Positions 6,938 to 12,727 of a DNA stretch of 12,727 bases are shown one piece after another (positions within the stretch are counted from its first letter, which is position 1; each line of letters starts with the position of its first letter). Source of the DNA: CAYVMN01 sp964452575 (GTDB taxonomy: Bacteria; Desulfobacterota; DSM-4660; Desulfatiglandales; Desulfatiglandaceae). The stretch covers positions 1 through 12,727 of the forward strand of contig CAYVMN010000137.1 of NCBI GenBank assembly GCA_964452575.1, in the 5' to 3' direction. The notes beneath the pieces were generated by a model. It was not told the DNA's origin and ran no database searches. It worked only from the letters and a program-made list of their open reading frames with translations. The translations under genes were made by a program, and so were the position numbers.

Positions 6938-7504
6938 ATGAATGAGATCAAATTTTGTGGCCGCGGGGGTCAGGGCGTGGTTACTGCCTCACAGATGCTC
7001 GGCCTGGCCTTTTTTAATGCTGGCATGTACCCCCAGTGCTATTCCCTTTTTGGCGGGGAGCGCCGGGGGGCACCAGTGGTGAGCTTCCTGCGCGTGGATG
7101 TCGAAAGGATCCTCCTCAAATGCGAGATCAAGAATCCCGATGAACTCCTATACTTTGATCAGGGCCTGATTGACAAAGATGAGATTCAGGCCATCATGAG
7201 GCCGGGGGGAAGGATATTGATTAACACGTCCCTGCCGGCTTCCCGCTTTGAAGCGCTTTCAGGGTTCACGCTTGGTCTTGTTGATGCAGACTCCATTGCA
7301 GAAGGTCTCGGCCTTGGCCACATGATCAATACCTCAATGGTTGGGGCCTATTCCCGACTGACCGGATTTGGTGAAATGGACCACCTGATAAGGGCGGTCC
7401 AAGAGATGGTGCCTGCCAAGAGGGAGGCAAATGTGAAGGCCCTCCTGGAGGGTTATGATGCATTGAAGGTATTTCATGGAGGCAGACAGGATGGCACTTC
7501 CTGA
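6938..7504 (+). CDS. porG: 2-oxoacid:acceptor oxidoreductase, gamma subunit
   Basis: Gamma subunit of a pyruvate/2-oxoacid:ferredoxin oxidoreductase, the part that contributes to the coenzyme A binding region of the complex. It has 188 residues, usual length, beginning NEIKFCGRGGQGVV with the family's GRGGQG loop at 8-13, followed by YSLFGGERRGAPV and the late segment NTSMVGAYSRLTG. The ATG at 6938 gives the normal N-terminus. A TTG at 6929 with AGGGGG four bases upstream has a better ribosome binding distance and would add three residues. The end overlaps the start of the next gene by 14 bases, so the four subunit genes form one transcript. The symbol is by analogy; the substrate could be a branched or aromatic 2-oxoacid instead of pyruvate. 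Confidence 0.87.
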   Translation: MNEIKFCGRGGQGVVTASQMLGLAFFNAGMYPQCYSLFGGERRGAPVVSFLRVDVERILLKCEIKNPDELLYFDQGLIDKDEIQAIMRPGGRILINTSLPASRFEALSGFTLGLVDADSIAEGLGLGHMINTSMVGAYSRLTGFGEMDHLIRAVQEMVPAKREANVKALLEGYDALKVFHGGRQDGTS

Positions 7505-9230
7505 ATTCCTTGATCCAGAGAAGATTCTCCCCATATCAAGGTCCACCACCAGGGTCTTCAGGACAGGCACCTGGGGAAACCGTCTTCCTGAACATAGGGA
7601 GAAGAACTCTCCCTGTCGTATGGCCTGCCCGGCCGGGAACCAGATTCCTCGGGCCATATTCAAGGCCTCCCAGGGCGACTTTGATGGGGCCCTGAGCGCC
7701 TTTCTGGAGGAAAACCCGCTCCCGGGTGTCTGCGGGAGCGTCTGCTACCATCCTTGCGAATTCGACTGCAACCGGGGGGAGTGGGATGGTGCCCTAAACA
7801 TCCGGGCACTGGAGCGTGCATCCTCTGAATACGGGACTGCCCAACCTGTCCGCCTGACGGAGAGGGGCAAGGGCTATCCTGTAACGGTCATAGGATCCGG
7901 TCCGGCTGGGCTTTCAGCGGCCTACCACCTGGCACGGATGCGCCACCCCGTGACCCTGTTTGAGGCAGAAGACGAGTTGGGCGGTCTCCTTCGCCGGGGG
8001 ATCCCTGCCTATCGGCTGCCTGAAAGGGTCCTGGAACAGGATCTTGATCGGATCCTTTCCCTGGGGATAGAGGTACGGACCGGAATGGCCGTGGACGGTC
8101 CCATGCTTGCCGAGCTTCACAACAGGTCCAATGCCGTCTTTCTTGCCCTGGGGGCCCAGCAGGAGATACCTCTGGAGATCCCTGGTATTGAACTCGCAGG
8201 GATCACCTCGGGTGTAGGTTTCTTGCGACGGGTCAGGCAGGGGATTGCCATGGACATCCCAGCCAGGGTGGTGGTTATTGGCGGGGGCAATGTGGCGATT
8301 GATGCGGCACTGACCGCCACAAAGCTGGGGGCAAAGGAGGTCGAACTCGTCTGCCTGGAGCGGCGCGAGGAAATGCCGGCAAAGGAGGGGGAATGCCAGG
8401 ATGCCCTGGAAGAGGGTGTCGTCTTTCATAACGGCTGGGGGCCAAGAAGGATCCTGGGACAAGGAGGCAGGGCAACCGGTGTTGAATTCGTTAGGTGCGT
8501 CTCGGTACGTGATGCGGATGGCCGGTTTAGTCCATCCTTTGACGAAAGAGAGTCCATGGTTCGTGATGCGGATTGGGTCATAGCGGCCATCGGACAGAGG
8601 GGTGATCTTTCGTTTCTGAAAGGGAGCGGTTTCCTTCATGGAAACCCGGAAGAGCTTTTGCGGATCGACCCTGGGACCATGGGAGGGCCGGTCAAGGGCC
8701 TCTTTGCAGGGGGAGATCTGGTTCAGATGCCAGGATCGGTGGTAGAGGCCGTGGCCGCCGGGAAACGGGCCGCCCTGGCCATCCACCTCTCAGTCTGCGG
8801 CGGCGTTATTGGAGGGCCGGAAAAGAGGGTGCTCCTCTGCGGGGAGGCCTCTTTTTTTATCGAGTCCCTGTTCCGTCCCGGAAGGGAGTGGGACCCAAAC
8901 AAGGTGGTAAGATTCGAAGATATGGAACCCCTCTTCCTGGACCACCGCTCTCCTGTAGAACTGCCCCGCCTCTCCCCGGATGAACGGGCAGGAAATCTCG
9001 ACCGCATCGACCTCTCCTTGAAGGAAGGAAAGGCGGTTGAGGAGGCCGAGCGGTGCCTTTTTTGCGGTACATGCACCGGCTGTGATAGCTGTCTCCTCTT
9101 CTGCCCGGAGACGTGTATTCAACCCGCCCAAGAGCTCTTTTACACGATTGATTCCGATTACTGCAAGGGGTGTTCTGCCTGTGAGGCGGTTTGCCTGCGA
9201 GGGGTCGTCACAATGGGTGAAAAGAGATGA
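7491..9230 (+). CDS. GltD-like FAD/NAD(P)H module fused to 2x[4Fe-4S] ferredoxin (delta-like) domain
   Basis: This is the electron-output subunit of the complex, with 579 residues. An N-terminal Fe-S region has cysteines 42, 46, 81, 85, 89 and 93. The FAD site is IGSGPAG (134-140) with FEAEDELGG after it. The NAD(P)H site is VVVIGGGNVA (260-269), with R/E-rich LERREEMPA after it. GLFAGGD is the second FAD contact. The C-terminal 58 residues hold CxxCxxCxxxCP (528-538) and CxxCxxCxxxC (558-568), a bacterial two-cluster ferredoxin like the separate delta subunit of four-subunit enzymes. In the second cluster the usual proline is leucine (CLRG). No separate delta gene exists in the operon, so this protein appears to fill that role and to exchange electrons with NAD(P)+. 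The ATG at 7491, eight bases after GGAGG, is preferred over the one at 7476. Confidence 0.9.
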   Translation: MALPEFLDPEKILPISRSTTRVFRTGTWGNRLPEHREKNSPCRMACPAGNQIPRAIFKASQGDFDGALSAFLEENPLPGVCGSVCYHPCEFDCNRGEWDGALNIRALERASSEYGTAQPVRLTERGKGYPVTVIGSGPAGLSAAYHLARMRHPVTLFEAEDELGGLLRRGIPAYRLPERVLEQDLDRILSLGIEVRTGMAVDGPMLAELHNRSNAVFLALGAQQEIPLEIPGIELAGITSGVGFLRRVRQGIAMDIPARVVVIGGGNVAIDAALTATKLGAKEVELVCLERREEMPAKEGECQDALEEGVVFHNGWGPRRILGQGGRATGVEFVRCVSVRDADGRFSPSFDERESMVRDADWVIAAIGQRGDLSFLKGSGFLHGNPEELLRIDPGTMGGPVKGLFAGGDLVQMPGSVVEAVAAGKRAALAIHLSVCGGVIGGPEKRVLLCGEASFFIESLFRPGREWDPNKVVRFEDMEPLFLDHRSPVELPRLSPDERAGNLDRIDLSLKEGKAVEEAERCLFCGTCTGCDSCLLFCPETCIQPAQELFYTIDSDYCKGCSACEAVCLRGVVTMGEKR

Positions 9231-10384
9231 AGAGGTTTCTTACGGGAAATCATGCGGTGGCCGAGGCTGTGCGCCTTTGCAGCCCTCAGATCGTGGCCGC
9301 ATACCCAATCACACCACAGACGCCCATTTACGAAAAACTCTCAGAGTGGGAGGCCGATGACCGGCTGGGCGGCATGATGATGCGCATGGAATCGGAGCAT
9401 TCGGCCATGGCAGCCTGTGTTTCAGCCTCCCTGACAGGGGTGAGGACCTTTACGGCCACCTCCTCCCAGGGTCTTGCCCTGATGCACGAGATGCTCCATT
9501 TCGCCTCAGGGTGTCGTGCCCCGGTGGTAATGGCCTGTGTCAACAGGACCCTGGCGATCCCATGGGCCTTCTGGAGCGATCAGACCGACTCCCTTTCCCA
9601 AAGGGACACAGGGTGGATCCAGATCTACTGCGAAGACAACCAGGAGGCCCTGGACTCTGTGATTCAGGCATTTCGGATCGCCGAAAAGGTCCTGCTGCCC
9701 TGCATGGTGGTGATAGAGGCAAGCTTTATTTCTCACTTTATGGAACAGGTTGACGTCCCCGGTCAGGACCTTGTGGACCGGTTTGTCGGGCCTGTCAATA
9801 TCCCCAAACGATTTGATGTGGCAAATCCCGGGTATGTGGGCCCTGTGGTGACACAGGCCCAGTACCGCGGATTTCGTCACTTGAGCCAGCAGGCCATGGA
9901 ATTTTCTCTCGGGGTCATCCAAGAGGTGGACAGGGATTTTGCCCTGACCTTCGGCAGGGGGTACGGCCTTATAGCGACAGATGGTGTGGAAGGTGCGGAT
10001 CTCGTGCTGGTTACAACAGCCACCATTACCTCCACGGCCAGGGTTACCATAGCGCGCCTTCGCGAAAGGGGATTCAAGATCGGCCTGGTAAAGGTCAGGG
10101 TCTTTAGGCCATTTCCCACAGAGGCCTTAAGAAATGCGCTTGGAAATGTACCCAGGATCGCGGTCATCGACCGGAACATATCGCTGGGAAGGGAGGGGAT
10201 CTTCTGCTCTGAACTAAAGGCGGCCCTCGCCAACTGCCCTATCAGGCGCCGGATACAGGGCTATGTGGCTGGTATCGGAGGTACTGACGTGGATCCTGGG
10301 CTGATCGAGAGGATCGTTATGGATGCAATAAAGAGGGAAGAGCCCACAGACGGCCCAATATGGATGATGGAGGAGTCCCCATGA
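9227..10384 (+). CDS. porA: 2-oxoacid:acceptor oxidoreductase, alpha subunit
   Basis: Alpha subunit of the thiamine-diphosphate enzyme that oxidatively decarboxylates a 2-oxoacid to the acyl-CoA; it forms the active site with the beta subunit. It has 385 residues, normal for the split (four-subunit) type. It begins FLTGNHAVAEA and carries the conserved AYPITPQTPIYE loop (25-34), ESEHSA, TATSSQGLALMHE and, in the C-terminal domain, GADLVLVTTATITSTA and KVRVFRPFP. All expected segments are intact. The ATG overlaps the stop of the fusion subunit (ATGA), giving tight translational coupling. Overall resemblance is to pyruvate/2-oxoisovalerate-type subunits. The symbol is by analogy, since substrate specificity within this superfamily cannot be read with confidence. 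Confidence 0.88.
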   Translation: MKRFLTGNHAVAEAVRLCSPQIVAAYPITPQTPIYEKLSEWEADDRLGGMMMRMESEHSAMAACVSASLTGVRTFTATSSQGLALMHEMLHFASGCRAPVVMACVNRTLAIPWAFWSDQTDSLSQRDTGWIQIYCEDNQEALDSVIQAFRIAEKVLLPCMVVIEASFISHFMEQVDVPGQDLVDRFVGPVNIPKRFDVANPGYVGPVVTQAQYRGFRHLSQQAMEFSLGVIQEVDRDFALTFGRGYGLIATDGVEGADLVLVTTATITSTARVTIARLRERGFKIGLVKVRVFRPFPTEALRNALGNVPRIAVIDRNISLGREGIFCSELKAALANCPIRRRIQGYVAGIGGTDVDPGLIERIVMDAIKREEPTDGPIWMMEESP

Positions 10385-11262
10385 CCATGGAGGAATCAAG
10401 CCCTCAAGACGTGATGTATCCCGGACATTCCGCGTGCCCAGGATGCGGTGTTGCTATGGGGATGCGCATGGTCCTTCGTGCCTTAGGCCATCGCGCCGTG
10501 GTGGTTGTGGTTCCGTCCTGTGCGGCGATCATAGCTGGGCCTTACCCCTATGCCGGTTTTAGTGTGCCTGCCTTTCATTCTGCCTTTGAGGTTGCCGCGC
10601 CCTCTGCTGCAGGGATCTCCAATGCACTCAAGATACAGGGGATTGATGACATCCCTGTCCTTGCCTTTGCCGGTGATGGCGGAACCTTCGACATCGGGCT
10701 CCAGTCCCTTTCCGGCGCTGCGGATCGAAACGAGGACTTCATCTATGTATGCCTGGATAACGAGGCGTACATGAACACAGGGATTCAGGTCAGTTCGGCA
10801 ACGCCTCGCTATGCCTGGACGGGCACGTCGCCAAGAGGTAATACGCGGCGAAAGAAACAGATCATGGAGGTCATGGCCGCACATCGCATTCCTTATGCAG
10901 CCACGGCCTGTATCGGTTTCCCCCAGGACCTGATCAAAAAGGTGAAGCGGGCAAAGGATATCCGGGGAACCCGATTCCTACACCTCCTCTCCCCCTGCCC
11001 CACAGGGTGGAAGATGGATGAATACATGAGCCCGAAGGCGGCCGTTGCCGCGGTGGAGACCAACATCTTCCCCCTCTATGAGATCGTGGACGGGCTTGAG
11101 TACACTATCAATCATCAATCCCAGGGGCTCCCGGTGGATCGCTACCTGGAGATGCAGGGGCGATATGCACACCTTGGTGAAGAAGAGATCAAGTCCATAC
11201 AGGAAGAGACGGAGCGTGCATGGAAGGATCTAACTGGAAAGGCACAGCCTTGGCCTGTGTAA
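10381..11262 (+). CDS. porB: 2-oxoacid:acceptor oxidoreductase, beta subunit (TPP-binding)
   Basis: Binds thiamine diphosphate and the proximal [4Fe-4S] cluster. From the ATG at 10381 (GGAGGAG five bases upstream, 4-bp overlap with the alpha stop) it has 293 residues. The ATG at 10360 would place extra residues ahead of the normal N-terminus. Visible features are the cluster cysteines C19 and C22 (ACPGCG), C47 and probably C177, the TPP/Mg motif GDGGTFDIGLQ (98-108) ending in LDNEAYMNTGIQ, and SPCPTGW in the C-terminal part. The YMNTGIQ-SSATP and PCPTGW segments resemble PorB-type enzymes more than the 2-oxoglutarate (KorB) type. It is the last gene of the operon, and no clear terminator follows. 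The sequence directly after its stop is a toxin fragment, so the original operon end may have been altered. Confidence 0.9.
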   Translation: MTMEESSPQDVMYPGHSACPGCGVAMGMRMVLRALGHRAVVVVVPSCAAIIAGPYPYAGFSVPAFHSAFEVAAPSAAGISNALKIQGIDDIPVLAFAGDGGTFDIGLQSLSGAADRNEDFIYVCLDNEAYMNTGIQVSSATPRYAWTGTSPRGNTRRKKQIMEVMAAHRIPYAATACIGFPQDLIKKVKRAKDIRGTRFLHLLSPCPTGWKMDEYMSPKAAVAAVETNIFPLYEIVDGLEYTINHQSQGLPVDRYLEMQGRYAHLGEEEIKSIQEETERAWKDLTGKAQPWPV

Positions 11263-11269
11263 TCGATCA

Positions 11270-11404
11270 ATGGAATTATTGACAGTGTACCCCATCGAAT
11301 CTGATTGGCTCCTAATTTACAAGGTAGAGGAAGAGAGGGTCGTATTTGAGCGAACAGGAACGCATTCAGATCTCTTTCGTAATATTAGACGCCAAAACCC
11401 CTGA
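11270..11404 (+). pseudogene. C-terminal remnant of a YafQ-family mRNA interferase toxin
   Basis: A 44-codon frame starting 7 bases after the porB stop. It reads SDWLLIYKVEEERVVFERTG and then THSDLF, matching the C-terminal half of YafQ (in E. coli YafQ the equivalent reads PDWILIYKL...FERTGTHAALF). The catalytic histidine of the THSDLF segment and the DW pair are kept. The first 50 or so residues of the fold, with the other catalytic histidines, are missing, and the residue facing YafQ His63 is not histidine. No DinJ/RelB-like antitoxin is visible upstream, where the frame simply runs back into porB. It should be inactive. The assignment rests on short but characteristic motifs. Confidence 0.68.
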
Positions 11405-11529
11405 CTTTCAAGCTGTTCTACAATAGGCATCCGATATAATCAGCTAGATCGACGCTATCCTCAAGAAATTCAAGACCGCCATATAAGTATTCCACTAAAC
11501 TGGCTCCCAAAGGTGATCAATCCTGTTTT

Positions 11530-11590
11530 GATTTTTTTGCCTGATAGCAATTTTTATTGTGATTTTTTTTGCTTTATGGCAAATATATTC
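11530..11590 (+). repeat. Imperfect tandem repeat, AT-rich, upstream of tRNA-Ser
   Basis: Two copies of about 30 bases lie head to tail: 11530-11560 and 11561-11590. Each starts GATTTTTTTGC, holds a short hairpin (TTGC-ctgata-GCAA at 11537-11550; TTTGC-tttatg-GCAAA at 11568-11583) and ends in a T/A-rich run. Further on, AGGTCC-agaa-GGACCT (11621-11636) makes another small stem before the tRNA. The stretch 11405-11658 holds no gene I can support. The T-runs after the stems could act as weak terminators for the operon, or the region may be curved DNA that stimulates the tRNA promoter. Confidence 0.45.
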
Positions 11591-11658
11591 ACGTGATAAT
11601 CAGGAGATATATAGAAGATCAGGTCCAGAAGGACCTTTAAATTCGTTTTAGCTCCTGT

Positions 11659-11751
11659 GGAGAGATGGCCGAGACGGCTGAAGGCGCTCGCCTGCTAAGC
11701 GAGTGTAGGGCGAAAGCTCTACCGAGGGTTCGAATCCCTCTCTCTCCGCCA
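11659..11751 (+). tRNA. tRNA-Ser (anticodon GCT)
   Basis: The acceptor stem ggagaga (11659-11665) pairs with tctctcc (11741-11747), followed by discriminator G (11748) and an encoded CCA (11749-11751). The anticodon stem ctcgc/gcgag (11687-11691/11699-11703) encloses the loop ctgctaa with anticodon GCT at 11694-11696, reading AGC/AGU serine codons. A long class II variable arm (about 11704-11723) and a standard T arm with gggttcgaatccc are present. Structure and length (90 nt without CCA) are those of bacterial tRNA-Ser. There is no duplicated 3' end elsewhere in the window that would mark an integrated element. Confidence 0.96.
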
Positions 11752-11805
11752 TTCCAGTTCCAGACCCTACCTAACCTTGCTGCCCGTCTGACGGCCGATT
11801 AATCA

Positions 11806-11820
11806 ACCAGTTGTACTGGT
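11806..11820. repeat. Small hairpin downstream of tRNA-Ser
   Basis: accagt (11806-11811) and actggt (11815-11820) form a 6-bp stem with a 3-nt loop. No T-tract follows, so it is not a classical terminator; it may help define the tRNA precursor's 3' end. The surrounding bases 11752-11980 contain no gene I can support. Confidence 0.35.
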
Positions 11821-11982
11821 GAGAATTGAAAAGCTTCTACCGTTTCCGGCATAAATAAAAGACATTTGAGTAGAGTAGAGGAATAGATGACAATGTTTAG
11901 GCTTCGGCATACCTCAGTATCAGGGTTTCCCCGTTGTGGCTCAATATCCGCATGCCATGCATTGCGATCTATTCCCCCCTCT

Positions 11983-12018
11983 TCAAACCCAGCGTGCGGT
12001 TTTCCCGCACTGGGCTTT
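11983..12018 (-). ncRNA. Group II intron domain V
   Basis: Read on the minus strand, gcccagtgcggg (from 12015) pairs with the later ccgcac...ctgggt through a GAAA-like tetraloop region (cgggaaaaccg), and AGC of the catalytic triad sits at the base of the stem (aaagccc). The two-base bulge falls in the 3' strand between gcac and tggg, as in known domain V structures. This is the most conserved part of the ribozyme and appears intact even though the adjoining maturase frame is not. Confidence 0.75.
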
Positions 12019-12069
12019 CCCGAAAACTCTCGCTTTGGGCATTCACAGGGAGTTGCGCGGCTCAGACGA

Positions 12070-12684
12070 TCACAAGATCACCAAGCCCAGACTCGTAAGG
12101 TGCTCGTGCATGGCCCTCCCTTCCGGTGGCCGAAAGGGCCGCTGGCTCCGTCGTTTAAGATGCGCTATCAGCCGGAGTTCAAGAAAACTATTGACCTTCC
12201 GAAATGCCTTGCGTGGATAGCCATAGTCAAAGTAGTTACCCCACCCTGTCAGCTGTCGGTTAACTTCCCCGATCATGCGTGGAATCGGCACACGGCTTCT
12301 TCGCCTTGCAGTCAGCTCTCGCAGCTTATCTCGCTCGCGAGCAAGGGATTTATCCGACGGAAACGTGTTGAGGTATCGCTTCTTCCAATTCTTATAAAGA
12401 CTTTGGTCAAAACGAAATGTAAACCCCAGAAAGTCAAGGGTTTCTCCTACTTCTCTCAGGTTCATCACTCGGGTCTTTTCGCGATTGATCTCCAGACCCA
12501 TCCAGGATTCCAGCCTATCCTCGATCCAGCCCTTGAGCCTTTCACTCTGGTGGCGCGCAAGGATGACAAAATCGTCCGCGTACCGTACAAGACGTGCATT
12601 TGCCCAAGTTGCCGGACCTTGCGGTTTATGGAATACCTTGTCAAACCAGTGCAGATAGAGATTAGAGAGCAGGGGCGAAATCAC
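12070..12684 (-). pseudogene. ltrA: Group II intron reverse transcriptase/maturase, C-terminal part only
   Basis: About 204 residues starting at the VISPLLSNLYLH segment (RT motif 4). The catalytic YADD lies at 35-38, the later RT motifs include LEINREKTRVMNL and LDFLGFTF, and the maturase domain X includes RRRSRVPI, REVNRQLTGW-like GEVNRQLTGWGNYF, YGYPRKAF and RRSQRPFRPPEG. The C-terminus is complete. Upstream, the frame continues only 13 codons to a TGA at 12724-12726, and these codons do not give the TPQGG that normally precedes VISPLL. The N-terminal half of the RT therefore cannot be in this frame. A two-base loss in the GGGGGGTG run at 12682-12690 or a 5' truncation would explain it. 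The GTG at 12684 is the valine of the motif, not a true start. Confidence 0.85.
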
Positions 12685-12727
12685 CCCCCTTACGCAAAAG
12701 ATAACCTGGCATCGTTGTATCTGTCAT

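Larger units (their letters stand above)
11983..12727 (-). mobile_element. 3' part of a group II intron (runs off the window)
   Basis: On the minus strand a maturase reading frame (12684-12070) is followed 51 bases later by a group II domain V hairpin, the order expected at the 3' end of an ORF-carrying group II intron. The 5' end lies beyond 12727. After domain V the sequence continues GAAGAGGGGGG, as in bacterial introns. I cannot find a paired domain VI with a bulged A and a 3' splice site before about 11930, so the boundary given is the edge of domain V and the element may be truncated there. There is no HNH endonuclease after the maturase domain. The intron class is not assigned. Confidence 0.75.

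Noticed and set aside
7914..8786. 290-codon minus-strand frame inside the flavoprotein gene
   Set aside because: It is antisense to conserved FAD and NAD(P)H domains, shows no family features, and has no ribosome binding site.
11405..11590. Plus-strand frame (IRYNQLDRRYPQEIQ...) after the toxin remnant, and a minus-strand frame (LVEYLYGGLEFLEDSVDL...) at about 11425-11515, considered as antitoxin or phage fragments
   Set aside because: Neither has a usable start with a ribosome binding site and I recognise no family; the plus frame ends in poly-T codons of the repeat.
11887..12727. A plus-strand frame from ATG 11887 stays open to the window end, opposite the maturase
   Set aside because: Its codons are exactly in register with the antisense codons of the maturase, so it is open simply because the maturase frame avoids TTA, CTA and TCA. 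The translation shows no family motif, and part of it lies over the ribozyme domain V.
1..12727. CRISPR array, phage structural genes or a defence island
   Set aside because: No regularly spaced repeats, Cas, capsid, integrase or restriction genes are visible; the mobile content is limited to the group II intron part and a toxin remnant.

Overview
The window looks like chromosome of an anaerobic bacterium, most likely a Desulfobacterota (former Deltaproteobacteria) syntroph or sulfate reducer. This is inferred from an oxygen-sensitive 2-oxoacid oxidoreductase operon, a CoA-linked style phosphotransferase/dehydrogenase pair, moderately GC-rich coding sequence, frequent GTG/TTG starts and strong GGAGG-type ribosome binding sites. 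No marker in the window fixes the species.

Left part, minus strand (1-3353). Bases 1-312 hold no gene but carry nested inverted repeats. Bases 313-1088 are the wreck of an iron/polyamine-type ABC transporter ATPase: the nucleotide-binding domain and the end of the C-terminal TOBE domain survive in different frames and the part between is gone. A perfect 10-bp hairpin with a T-tract separates it from a two-gene operon: an ACAD10/11-like aminoglycoside-phosphotransferase-fold kinase (2226-3287) and a zinc-free, VAT-1-like medium-chain dehydrogenase (1191-2225). The operon has a plausible sigma70-type promoter at 3325-3353.

Middle part, plus strand (3376-11262). A divergent promoter and a strong ribosome binding site lead into a ridA gene that keeps its first 21 or so and last 12 or so codons but has lost its middle out of frame. 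Then follow a zinc alcohol dehydrogenase, an unrecognised conserved-looking small protein, prmA (ribosomal protein L11 methyltransferase), rsmE (16S rRNA U1498 methyltransferase) and a four-gene 2-oxoacid oxidoreductase operon in the order gamma, FAD/NAD(P)H-Fe-S fusion, alpha, beta. The gap between rsmE and the gamma gene is only 45 nt and the four subunit genes overlap each other. The second subunit joins a GltD-like flavoprotein to a two-[4Fe-4S] ferredoxin tail, so the usual delta subunit appears to be built into an NAD(P)H-reactive module. The whole complex could pass electrons from 2-oxoacid oxidation to NAD(P)+ without free ferredoxin.

Right part (11263-12727). This is accessory and decayed: a 44-codon C-terminal remnant of a YafQ-family toxin starting 7 nt after the beta gene, an AT-rich stretch with an imperfect tandem repeat, an intact tRNA-Ser(GCT) with encoded CCA, and on the minus strand the 3' part of a group II intron. 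The intron part has a recognisable domain V and the C-terminal half of a reverse transcriptase/maturase whose reading frame is closed by a stop near the window edge. The repeated theme is small out-of-frame deletions and fragments lying between intact housekeeping and energy genes.
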